The notes beneath the pieces are model-generated. The model was not told the origin of the DNA. It saw only the letters and a list, made by a program, of their open reading frames with translations, and made no database searches. DNA of 8,588 bases from an uncultured euryarchaeote (GTDB lineage Archaea > Thermoplasmatota > Poseidoniia > Poseidoniales > Poseidoniaceae). Below, piece by piece: positions 1 to 7,000 of this stretch; the stretch's first letter is position 1; each line of letters starts with the position of its first letter. The stretch spans positions 1 through 8,588 of the forward strand of contig CALGEM010000037.1 in the NCBI GenBank assembly GCA_937881505.1, written 5' to 3'. The position numbers and the translations under genes are program-made.

Positions 1-142
1 TGTTCGTATGCGTATGCAAGTGGAGCCCTGATGAACAGACGCCTTGTTGCTTCCACAAATTAAGTCGATAACTGAAGCATCTATCCATCACTAAATCATG
101 TTTAATCCTTCAAGAATCAACACAATACCAAGCGTCTGTTCA
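1..142. other. Non-coding stretch downstream of the oxidoreductase gene
   Basis: No convincing gene is seen here. All three plus-strand frames are open from the window edge only briefly, with stops at 29-31, 61-63 and 69-71, so the 3' end of a gene entering from the left is possible but cannot be identified. One such frame ends with a TGA at 29-31, exactly at the start of the left arm of the inverted repeat described separately. The stretch is more AT-rich than the flanking genes. A small secondary pairing, TGCTTC at 48-53 with GAAGCA at 74-79, lies inside the large repeat. No tRNA or rRNA features are visible. Confidence 0.5.
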
Positions 143-145
143 TCA
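29..145. repeat. Perfect 14-bp inverted repeat flanking 89 nt
   Basis: TGATGAACAGACGC at 29-42 is repeated exactly in inverse orientation at 132-145 (GCGTCTGTTCATCA). The right arm contains the TGA stop codon of the minus-strand oxidoreductase gene (143-145). The left arm also begins with TGA, which is in frame with a short open plus-strand reading frame from the window edge. A 14-bp perfect match within such a short distance is very unlikely by chance. It could be a bidirectional terminator-like stem between convergent genes, the terminal repeats of a 117-bp MITE-like element, or the trace of an inverted duplication. No target-site duplication is obvious in the flanks. Confidence 0.75.
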
Positions 146-2194
146 CGCCTCAGCGGTCTCGCCAACGGTGGTCTCGGCACCGAGTTGACCCTTCTGCTCG
201 TTGACTTGACGAGCGAGGAAGGAAACAACGTCCAAGATTTCGATGTCAGCGTAGGCTTCGTCGCCTTCAAACTTGAGGCACTCAAAGTGAGAGACACACT
301 TTGGACACGAGGTCAACATGGTCTCGGCACCGGTCGCACGAACTTCTTCCATGCGGGTGACACGTAGAGAGCGAGCGTTCTCGTTGCACGACATCATGCT
401 CGAGACACCGCAGCACATGGCGTCTTCACCGCTGTGCTCCATCTCAACAATCTCAACACCCTCAACGGCGTTGATGAGTTCACGGGGCTCGTCGTAGATG
501 CCCATCTGTCGACCAAGTCGGCACGGGTCGTGGTAGGTGACCGTGCCGTCATGCTTGGGTTGAGGCAACTTGCCCTCGACTTGGAGGTGGTTGATGAGTT
601 GAGAGTGGTGCATGACCTCAATGTCTTCGCCGCCGTAGTCCTTGTACTCCTTGCCCAAGGTGTGGAAGCAGTGCGGGCAGGAAGCCACGATCTTCTTCAC
701 GCCAATTTCCTCAAAGGTGGAGAGGTTCGTTTCCGCCAGCATCTGGAACAGGTACTCGTTGCCAGCACGGCGTGCAGCATCGCCGCTGCAGCCTTCCTGC
801 ATGCCGAGGATGCCGACATCAAGACCGGCTTCTTTCATGATGCTGATGGTGTCTCTAGCGACCTTCTTGTTGCGCTCGTCAAACGACGCAGCGCATCCAG
901 CGAAGTAGATGTATTCAGCGGGCTCAGCCACCTTGACATCAAGGCCCTCCGCCCAGTCGCCGCGCTCGTGAGCGGGCAAGCCGTAGGGGTTGGAATCGGA
1001 TTCGAGGTTCTCGATGGTGGCCATGAGCGGCATGACCGTGTCCTCGACGCTCTCGTCAAATTCCATGCGCTCCATCATCAAGTGGCGGCGAGCGTCGGTG
1101 AGTTTCGGCACGTGGTCAATGTAGATGGGGCAGGCTTCAACGCAAGCATGACAGGTGGTGCACGCCCAAATGGCGTCCTCACCGAAGCGAGCGATGATGT
1201 CCTCCTCGGGCGTTTCATCGGCAAAGATGCTGGTGGCGTGGTCGTTGGCGTAGTGGCGAACATCGTGGATGATTTGCATCGGGTTGAGAGCCTTGCCGCT
1301 AGCATAGGCCGGACAGACGTCTTGGCAGCGGGCGCATGACGTGCAAGCCCATCCGTCGATGAGGTCTCGCCATGTGAAATCGGTGTAGTTCACAGCTCCG
1401 AAGGATTCAATGTCCAATTCATCGAGCAGCACTGCTTTGCCGTTCTCGCCACGAGCGAGGGGTTCCATGGTGGCCATGGGGCGAAGGTCGTGGAAGAAGA
1501 CGTTCGGGAAGGCCATGACCAAGTGCATGTGCTTGGAGAGTGGAATCAAGAAGAGGAAGACACAGATGGCGAGCATGTGCGCCCAGTAGGCGGCGATGAC
1601 CAAACTGGTGGAGGGCACCAGCGTGCTGGCCACCCACGCACCGATGGGCTCCCAGGTGGAGGAGACCGTGGATTCACCAGCTTCGACCACAAAGGAGGTG
1701 GTGGTGATGGTCATGATGAGCAGCAGAATGACGTTACCCTCGAGTTGCGACTTGCCCTTGAGCTTCTCTGGCGTGAACACCACACGACGAATCAACGCCA
1801 AAACACAACCCACGAAAGCGATGGTGTAGCCGATTTCGACCATCAGGTTCCAAGGCCCACGAACAACTTCAGGGAGGATTTTCTGCGAAAATTGGTTCCC
1901 GCTTGCGAGGTCAAACATATCGGTGGAGAGCATGAGGAAGCCCCAGAACATGAGAACGTGGATGCCACCAGCGACACGGTCCTTGAGCACCTTCTTTTGG
2001 CCCAACCAACCGCTGAGCACCTCGGAGATTCGAGCACCCCAGTTGTCAAATCGGTTTTCTGGCTTGCCTTTGAGCACCAAGCGAGAGGCCTTGACCACCT
2101 GATACCCAAAGAAGCCCCCGGAGACGCCAAACAAGACCAAGAGAATCGCCCAACCGGGAATCGGGCCGTAATCCAAAAACAGGGGATGTTCCAT
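143..2194 (-). CDS. Membrane-bound HdrD-like iron-sulfur oxidoreductase, EMO-type (probable EtfAB:quinone oxidoreductase)
   Basis: The product is a 683-residue integral membrane electron-transfer protein. From the N terminus it has five hydrophobic segments (about residues 14-35, 77-94, 116-137, 152-170 and 195-218). They form a NarI-like cytochrome b domain with candidate haem-ligand histidines H79, H206, H222 and H224. Two ferredoxin-type clusters follow (C284/C287/C290/C294 and C345/C348/C351/C355). Two CCG domains come last: C434, C469, C506, C509, then C558, C594-C595-G596, C630, C633. This fused order is known from the bacterial EtfAB:menaquinone oxidoreductase family and HdrD-like proteins, and 683 residues fits that family. 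The inferred role is passing electrons from reduced electron-transfer flavoprotein, for example during beta-oxidation, to membrane quinone. No etfAB genes are in the window, so the partner is inferred. I chose the ATG at 2194 because a GGTGAGG Shine-Dalgarno lies just before it; a GTG at 2203 would add three residues but sits inside that site. The first CCG domain lacks the first Cys of the pair. A DsrM/HmeC-like or other HdrD-like role is the alternative. Confidence 0.85.
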   Translation of the reverse strand: MEHPLFLDYGPIPGWAILLVLFGVSGGFFGYQVVKASRLVLKGKPENRFDNWGARISEVLSGWLGQKKVLKDRVAGGIHVLMFWGFLMLSTDMFDLASGNQFSQKILPEVVRGPWNLMVEIGYTIAFVGCVLALIRRVVFTPEKLKGKSQLEGNVILLLIMTITTTSFVVEAGESTVSSTWEPIGAWVASTLVPSTSLVIAAYWAHMLAICVFLFLIPLSKHMHLVMAFPNVFFHDLRPMATMEPLARGENGKAVLLDELDIESFGAVNYTDFTWRDLIDGWACTSCARCQDVCPAYASGKALNPMQIIHDVRHYANDHATSIFADETPEEDIIARFGEDAIWACTTCHACVEACPIYIDHVPKLTDARRHLMMERMEFDESVEDTVMPLMATIENLESDSNPYGLPAHERGDWAEGLDVKVAEPAEYIYFAGCAASFDERNKKVARDTISIMKEAGLDVGILGMQEGCSGDAARRAGNEYLFQMLAETNLSTFEEIGVKKIVASCPHCFHTLGKEYKDYGGEDIEVMHHSQLINHLQVEGKLPQPKHDGTVTYHDPCRLGRQMGIYDEPRELINAVEGVEIVEMEHSGEDAMCCGVSSMMSCNENARSLRVTRMEEVRATGAETMLTSCPKCVSHFECLKFEGDEAYADIEILDVVSFLARQVNEQKGQLGAETTVGETAEA

Positions 2195-2197
2195 GTT

Positions 2198-2204
2198 CCT
2201 CACC
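2198..2204 (-). promoter_or_regulatory. Shine-Dalgarno site of the oxidoreductase gene
   Basis: Read on the minus strand, GGTGAGG lies three bases before the ATG at 2194. The GGTGA core is about five bases away. It decides the start codon: the upstream in-frame GTG (2203-2201) is part of the ribosome-binding sequence itself. Confidence 0.6.
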
Positions 2205-2326
2205 GTTGACGCTTGAACGCGCCTATCTCCCCCAGTTCAAGACGCACTTTCAATCCACCGTCAAAAGAACAACGAAATCGTGCACTGCGCAACAAGGAAT
2301 ATGAAGCCCGACCTCGTGTTCTGTTC
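2205..2326. promoter_or_regulatory. Divergent intergenic/promoter region between oxidoreductase and mevalonate kinase
   Basis: The two genes diverge, with 132 bp between their chosen ATG codons. On the plus strand an AT-rich GAATATGAA (2297-2305) is centred about 27 bases before the mevalonate kinase ATG at 2327. This suits a weak TATA element and a leaderless transcript, since no Shine-Dalgarno precedes that ATG. A 6-bp inverted repeat, TTGAAC (2213-2218) and GTTCAA (2235-2240), lies near the oxidoreductase side and could be an operator, but a match of this length can arise by chance. No clear TATA box for the minus-strand gene was recognised. Confidence 0.35.
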
Positions 2327-3316
2327 ATGGGTGATGGGGTGACGCCGACAGCCGCAAGCGCCCCGGGCAAATGCATCCTGTTTGGGGAACACGCCGTGGT
2401 CTACGGCCAGCCTGCCGTGGCCGTCGCCATCGAACAGCGTTTGACCGTCGCCATGACCCCTGCGCCGTCATGGAGCGTCGATGGAAGCCCCTTGAACAGA
2501 AAGAAGCACCCTCACATCGTCATGCTCAAAGACGCCTTGATGGATGAAGACAGACCCATGGCGATCCACATCTCCGGCGACATCCCCAACGCCTCCGGTC
2601 TCGGCTCCAGTGCTGCGTTAAGCGCAGCGGTGGGCGCCGCCATGCACCACCTCTCCACCCAACAAGAGCCACTGGATAAGGACCGCTTGAGTTCGCTGGC
2701 CCATCTGGCCGAAGCCCATGCACAAAACGGGCGTGCATCCCCCATGGACGCCTCCACCAGTGTTGAGGGTGGCATGGTCATTCTCTCCAATCAACGGGAA
2801 GAGCGGGGCGATTGGTTGTACACCCGCCGATTGGAAACGCCCGAGGGCGAGCGAACATGGGAGGTCCATTCCCTACCGGCTGCTACCGAGGAGATTCACC
2901 TCGTGCTGGGCAACACCGGAGTTCATGCACCGACCTCCCGACAAGTGGCGATGGTCGCCAAAGCCTTGGCCGCCCAGCCGCATCGCATGCAGGAAATCGA
3001 AGCCATCGGCACCGTCGCTCGCCGCGGCATCGATGCGTTGATTCGGGGCGATTACGAAGCAGTGGGCCATGCCATGAGCGAGAACCACCTCTTGCTGCGA
3101 AACCTCGGGGTGTCTTCACCCGAACTTGAGAATTTGGTTCAGGCGGCGGCACCGACCTCGCTGGGTGTCAAGTTGACCGGTGCAGGCGGTGGAGGATGCA
3201 TGGTCGCCCTGACACGGGACCCGAAAACGACCGGCGAAGCCATTGAACTGGCCGGCGGCCGGGTGCTCATCTCAAGGCTGGGTAACCCGGGCGTTCGTCT
3301 TGATTCGTCGGGTTGA
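2327..3316 (+). CDS. mvk: Mevalonate kinase (GHMP kinase family)
   Basis: This enzyme phosphorylates mevalonate to 5-phosphomevalonate with ATP in the cytoplasm, an early step of the mevalonate route to archaeal isoprenoid lipids. All three GHMP kinase signatures are present in the 329-residue protein. Motif 1 spans residues 11-27 (SAPGK...GEHAVVYG) with K15 in the catalytic-lysine position. Motif 2, PNASGLGSSAA at 87-97, is the ATP phosphate-binding loop. Motif 3, LTGAGGGG, is at 283-290. D141 in SPMDAS fits the catalytic aspartate. The GEHAVVYG and Ala/Ser-rich motif contexts are specific for mevalonate kinase rather than galactokinase or homoserine kinase. The length is typical for archaeal enzymes. 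I use ATG 2327 because it places motif 1 at residue 11, as expected. A TTG at 2213 in the same frame would add 38 residues that resemble no kinase N terminus. The TBP gene follows after 64 bp with its own promoter. Confidence 0.93.
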   Translation: MGDGVTPTAASAPGKCILFGEHAVVYGQPAVAVAIEQRLTVAMTPAPSWSVDGSPLNRKKHPHIVMLKDALMDEDRPMAIHISGDIPNASGLGSSAALSAAVGAAMHHLSTQQEPLDKDRLSSLAHLAEAHAQNGRASPMDASTSVEGGMVILSNQREERGDWLYTRRLETPEGERTWEVHSLPAATEEIHLVLGNTGVHAPTSRQVAMVAKALAAQPHRMQEIEAIGTVARRGIDALIRGDYEAVGHAMSENHLLLRNLGVSSPELENLVQAAAPTSLGVKLTGAGGGGCMVALTRDPKTTGEAIELAGGRVLISRLGNPGVRLDSSG

Positions 3317-3341
3317 GCGAAAGGAAAGAACGATAGATGCC

Positions 3342-3358
3342 GAAATTCCTTTTATATA
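3342..3358 (+). promoter_or_regulatory. BRE/TATA promoter of the TBP gene
   Basis: A strong archaeal TATA box, TTTTATATA at 3350-3358, is preceded by a purine-rich GAAA (3342-3345) that can serve as a TFB-recognition element. The centre of the box is 26-27 bases before the ATG at 3381, which is the usual distance to the transcription start. The transcript is therefore predicted to be leaderless, starting at or next to the ATG. No Shine-Dalgarno precedes the ATG, in agreement. Confidence 0.8.
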
Positions 3359-3378
3359 CTAAAGGTCATTGGGCCTTT
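3348..3378. repeat. Three alternating 5-bp arms at 13-bp pitch over the TBP promoter
   Basis: CCTTT (3348-3352), AAAGG (3361-3365) and CCTTT (3374-3378) alternate in orientation with exactly 8 bases between successive arms. The first two arms enclose the TATA box as an inverted repeat. The third lies in a second TATA-like stretch, TTTATATG (3376-3383), which overlaps the start codon. The layout resembles an operator or a second TBP-binding site that could allow autoregulation, but this is inference and the arms are short. Confidence 0.4.
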
Positions 3379-3380
3379 AT

Positions 3381-3995
3381 ATGACCACCGATGAAGAACG
3401 CCTAACTGTTGTGAACGTTGTCGCCAGCACCCGTGTTGCCGAAGAACTTGACCTCCCCGACATTGCCATCCAACTCAACTGTGAGTACGAGCCAGAGCAA
3501 TTCCCTGGTGTCGTCTACCGTGTCACAGAGCCAAAACTTGCCATTCTGATGTTCCGCTCCGGCCGTGCTGTCTGCACCGGTGGAAAGGACGAGGACAACA
3601 TTCACACCGGTATCGACCGCATGATCAAGGATTTGCGAGCCGCTGGAATTGAAACTTGGGACCTCAAGGATGTCACCATCGAAGTCCAAAACATGGTCGC
3701 CACCTACGCTCTTCACTACCCTGAAGATTACGACGGCGTTGACAAGTTCACCGGCGAGCCACAAGCCGGCGTCCCTCGTAAACTCAACCTCAACCACTTG
3801 ACCTTCCACTTGCCCTTTGACAAAGTGGAGTACGAGCCAGAGCAGTTCCCCGGCCTCATCTACCGACTTGATGACCCCAAGGTCGTCTGTCTCATCTTCG
3901 GTTCCGGAAAGATGGTCATCACCGGCGCACGACACAAGGACGAGATTCTTGAAGCCGTTGAAATCATCAAGGACGAACTTGCTGACCTCCTTTGA
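3381..3995 (+). CDS. tbp: TATA-box-binding protein (archaeal TBP) with an insertion in repeat 2
   Basis: This is the general transcription initiation factor that binds the TATA box and recruits TFB and RNA polymerase. The 204-residue protein has the two-fold TBP saddle: repeat 1 at about residues 8-90 and repeat 2 at about 98-200. Each repeat carries the YEPEQFPG element (36-43 and 151-158). The four DNA-intercalating phenylalanines are in place (F41, F58, F156, F173), as are the groove-contacting asparagines N12 and N104. Repeat 2 is longer than normal: 47 residues separate N104 from Y151, against 24 in repeat 1 (N12 to Y36). About 22 residues (111-132), rich in Asp, Gly and Pro, therefore appear inserted between strand S1' and helix H1'. 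Archaeal TBPs are usually about 180-190 residues. The acidic C-terminal tail seen in some archaea is absent. I use ATG 3381; an upstream in-frame TTG at 3369 lies within the promoter. The next gene begins 39 bases downstream and is probably co-transcribed. Confidence 0.95.
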   Translation: MTTDEERLTVVNVVASTRVAEELDLPDIAIQLNCEYEPEQFPGVVYRVTEPKLAILMFRSGRAVCTGGKDEDNIHTGIDRMIKDLRAAGIETWDLKDVTIEVQNMVATYALHYPEDYDGVDKFTGEPQAGVPRKLNLNHLTFHLPFDKVEYEPEQFPGLIYRLDDPKVVCLIFGSGKMVITGARHKDEILEAVEIIKDELADLL

Positions 3996-4004
3996 GCACG
4001 CACC

Positions 4005-4020
4005 CCAGCCAAAGGGCTGG
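4005..4020 (+). promoter_or_regulatory. Small hairpin between TBP and the surface-protein gene
   Basis: CCAGCC (4005-4010) pairs perfectly with GGCTGG (4015-4020) around the loop AAAG. No T-run follows, so it is unlikely to be a terminator. The last two bases of the 3' arm are the first two of the downstream Shine-Dalgarno GGAGGAG, so the hairpin could modulate ribosome access on a transcript running through from TBP. That role is inferred. Confidence 0.45.
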
Positions 4021-4025
4021 AGGAG
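4019..4025 (+). promoter_or_regulatory. Strong Shine-Dalgarno site of the PKD surface-protein gene
   Basis: GGAGGAG lies 8 bases before the ATG at 4034. It fixes that ATG as the start in preference to an in-frame TTG at 3992 that overlaps the TBP stop codon. Its presence, together with no recognisable TATA box in the 38-base gap, suggests translation from an internal site on a TBP-led transcript. Confidence 0.7.
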
Positions 4026-4033
4026 AAGTCTTG

Positions 4034-7000
4034 ATGTCCTCCCGTCCCCGTGGCCATGCCATGGGAGAGGTACGCTTGAGCCGCACCGTCCCCGTGGCCT
4101 TGGTGCTACTTCTCATGCTGAACATCGTGCCCCTCACGCACCACGAGCACCTCGGCGAACCCTCCATTCAACGCTCAATCGCCGGGGACCCCGGCGTTTC
4201 TGATGTTCCGACATGGCGCATCGGCGACCGTTGGATCTACGCTGGAACATTCGACCCGACCGTCCTCGTCACGGACACGGGCGTTGACGCTACGGTCGGT
4301 GAAATTCAAGGTGACACCACCTCAGAAGTCACCGGCATCACCACCCAGAACGTGGACAACATGTCGGTCCTGGCCTACACCCTGAGAACCTCTGCGAATT
4401 TTGACAAATCCGGCGTCTCCCTTGAGGGCTACACCGGCAATGTCTACATTCAGTTCACTCAAACGGAATATTTGCGGGTCAGCGACCTCTCACCCATTCG
4501 AAGTGAACTGGACATGTACATCCGCTTCGTTCCAAGTGGCATCTCCTTCCTCGAGCAAATTCTTGGCGACATTACCATCACCACCACCTATTCCCCGGTC
4601 AACGAGAATTACGACTTCCCGCTTCGCATTGATGAGCGATGGACCACCACGACCACTTCGTACTCGCAGTGGTCAGGCCAAAGCGATTACATCACGCCAT
4701 TCCCCCCACCTGAAACCGACACCAACACGACCACATGGGTGGTGACCGATGTTGGAAAGCCCACGAATAATGTCGGCCAAACCATCGATTACGGAGGTTG
4801 TAACGAATCGTACGAAATGACCTCCTTCAACAGCGATGGCGTCTCGGAGGGCTACCGTTGGTACTGTCCAGAAGTGCGAAACTACGCTTGGCTCCACACC
4901 GCTGACGATATCGGCTTGGTCATCGATTTCAAACTCAAGCGCTACGATCCCGTTGGCTCCACAGGTGTGGAGCCGTACACCAATCCCGGCACCCGTTCGG
5001 ACTGCCTCGATGTGGTACCTGAACGGTCCATCACCGCACTCAACACGCCGATGCAGGTGTGGGTGAACGCCTCCTCGTCCTGCTTCACCAACACGGCCGG
5101 TTTGCAACTTGAATTGCATCACGAAGTGGAAGGCTTCGTCACAAGCCTAACCACGGCAGCCAACGGCAGCGCTTGGGCGATGGTCGACATCGGCGATGCC
5201 CTCGATTCGTCGGCAACGCAACTCGATTATGCCAGCCATGGGCTGGTGGCCAAAGCAGGAAACAAGGTCGGTGCAGCAACCGTCACGCTCGACCAGTACC
5301 TTGTGGGCTTGGATGTCTTTGCTGACGAAGGCGCAGCTATCATCCTTCGAGAACGATGCATTGGCAATGTGTGTACCGTAACCCAACTCAACGCCCTCTC
5401 GGGTTACAACGTGTTGCCCGGCGACAAACTCGACATTGAGGTCGCCTTCAACAACCGAGGCATCACGACCTCAACAGTCACTGACGCTCGGTTGACCACA
5501 CCCGACGGCGTCGCCATCACGGAGGAGTTGCCGGCCTTGCAAACCTATCAGGCGTACAAAATGTTCCAACTTTGGACCGTGCCCAACGGCACCAGCATCG
5601 GTTCACTCCAAATCCAATGGGAAGCGGATACCGGACGCTTGAACACCGCCGATGCCAACTTCCAGAACAACATCGGAAGCATTGAACTCTTTGTTGGGCG
5701 ATTACCCACGCCAGTGGCGCCGGCCCCCATCGGCATGACACAGGAAACCATTCTCATCAACGCCAGTGGAAGTTATGACGAGGATGGCGGGAATGTTTCG
5801 TGTGAATTCTACGTGCCCTTTGATGATGGCACGAGAACATGGGATTACGAACGCGTCGTAGCTCCGTCCTGCATGCTGAATTACACGTGGATTGACGATG
5901 GCGTCTACCCCATTCAGATCACCGTTGAGGACGAAGAACGGGATGAAACGGTCATGATTCTCAACGTCACCGTGCAAAACCGAGACCCGAAGATTGAGGT
6001 GCGGAGCCAGCGAACAGAAGCCAAGGTGGAATACCCCATTACGCTCTATGCCTACGCCAACGATTCCGATTCAGAGAAAGTTTGGCCCGGCGTGGTTGAC
6101 ATTTACTGGCCAGGAGCCAACTGCAAGGAAGGATACTACACTCGTGTGTGCACCACGACGTCAAACATCGAGGGCTGGAAGACTTTCACCGCCATTGGCA
6201 CCGACGACGACGGAGCCGTCTCCTCAGCGACCTTTGACGTCAAATTCACCAACATTCGCCCGCACAGCTTGAACGTGCAAATGGTCGGTGATGATGGACC
6301 CATCACGATGGACGCTCAGGACACTTGGCATGTCGAAGAAGACCAAGTTGTCACCGTAAAAGGTCAAGCACAGGATTCCGTGGATGACATCGACGGCCTG
6401 ACCCATACGTGGTGGCCCGACGACGCCCAACCCTCCCTTGTTCGCGTCTTTGACGGCCGAACCTCCGAATATGAGATGGTCTGGCTTGAGGCTGGCCTTC
6501 ACAAAATGCGCCTTGAAGTGACGGACTCAGAAGGTGCCTCAAGTGGTATTGAGGAGCGCTGGGTCAGCGTGCAAAACGTGCCACCAACCATCGAACCCAT
6601 CGCTTCCGTACTCCCCGTTGCTGAAGGCCAGAGCATCCGTGTCTCCGGCTCATCAACTGATACACCATCGGATGTTGACACCTTGGTGCGTTGCTGGGAC
6701 ATTGACCCGAGCATGGACTCCGATGATTTCGGCAGTGCCGACGATGATTGCGACGTTATCGGCGATAACTTGACCGTATCTTGGAACCGCAGTGGCATCC
6801 ACAAACTCGTTTACCACGTCACCGATGATGATGGGGCTCACACCAGTGAAGTCCTCGAGGTCTTGGTGCTCAACACGCCTCCGATCGTGCGCACAGCGCC
6901 GTTTTCCTGCGTGGCCTACCAGGCATGCCTGCTCGATGCCAGCAGCACCCTCGATGCACTCAACGATGTGGGCGACCTGACCGTGGCGTGGGACATTGAT

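Noticed and set aside
1..142. Possible tRNA or small RNA gene in the left non-coding stretch
   Set aside because: No cloverleaf, anticodon arm or T-loop consensus could be found. Only the 14-bp inverted repeat and one 6-bp pairing are visible.
434..1339. 301-codon open frame on the plus strand opposite the oxidoreductase gene
   Set aside because: It is antisense to the conserved iron-sulfur and CCG domains. Its translation shows no recognisable motif, and long antisense frames are expected in moderately GC-rich DNA with this codon use.
1490..2209. 239-codon open frame on the plus strand opposite the membrane domain
   Set aside because: The translation is His/Glu/Gly-rich low complexity, as expected from the reverse of hydrophobic codons. 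It has no ribosome-binding site or motif.
2213..2326. Upstream TTG start giving mevalonate kinase 38 extra residues
   Set aside because: The extension is basic and unrelated to the family N terminus. The ATG at 2327 places the first GHMP motif at the expected position.
3483..3844. Exact 17-nt direct repeat (GAGTACGAGCCAGAGCA at 3483-3499 and 3828-3844)
   Set aside because: It encodes the YEPEQ element present in both halves of every TBP, so it reflects the ancient internal duplication with similar codon choice, not a mobile or regulatory repeat.
4005..4020. Hairpin as an intrinsic transcription terminator after TBP
   Set aside because: No T-run follows, and the next gene begins within 14 bases with a Shine-Dalgarno overlapping the stem.
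3992..4033. TTG start of the large surface protein overlapping the TBP stop
   Set aside because: The strong GGAGGAG site 8 bases before the ATG at 4034, and the signal-peptide layout, support the later start.
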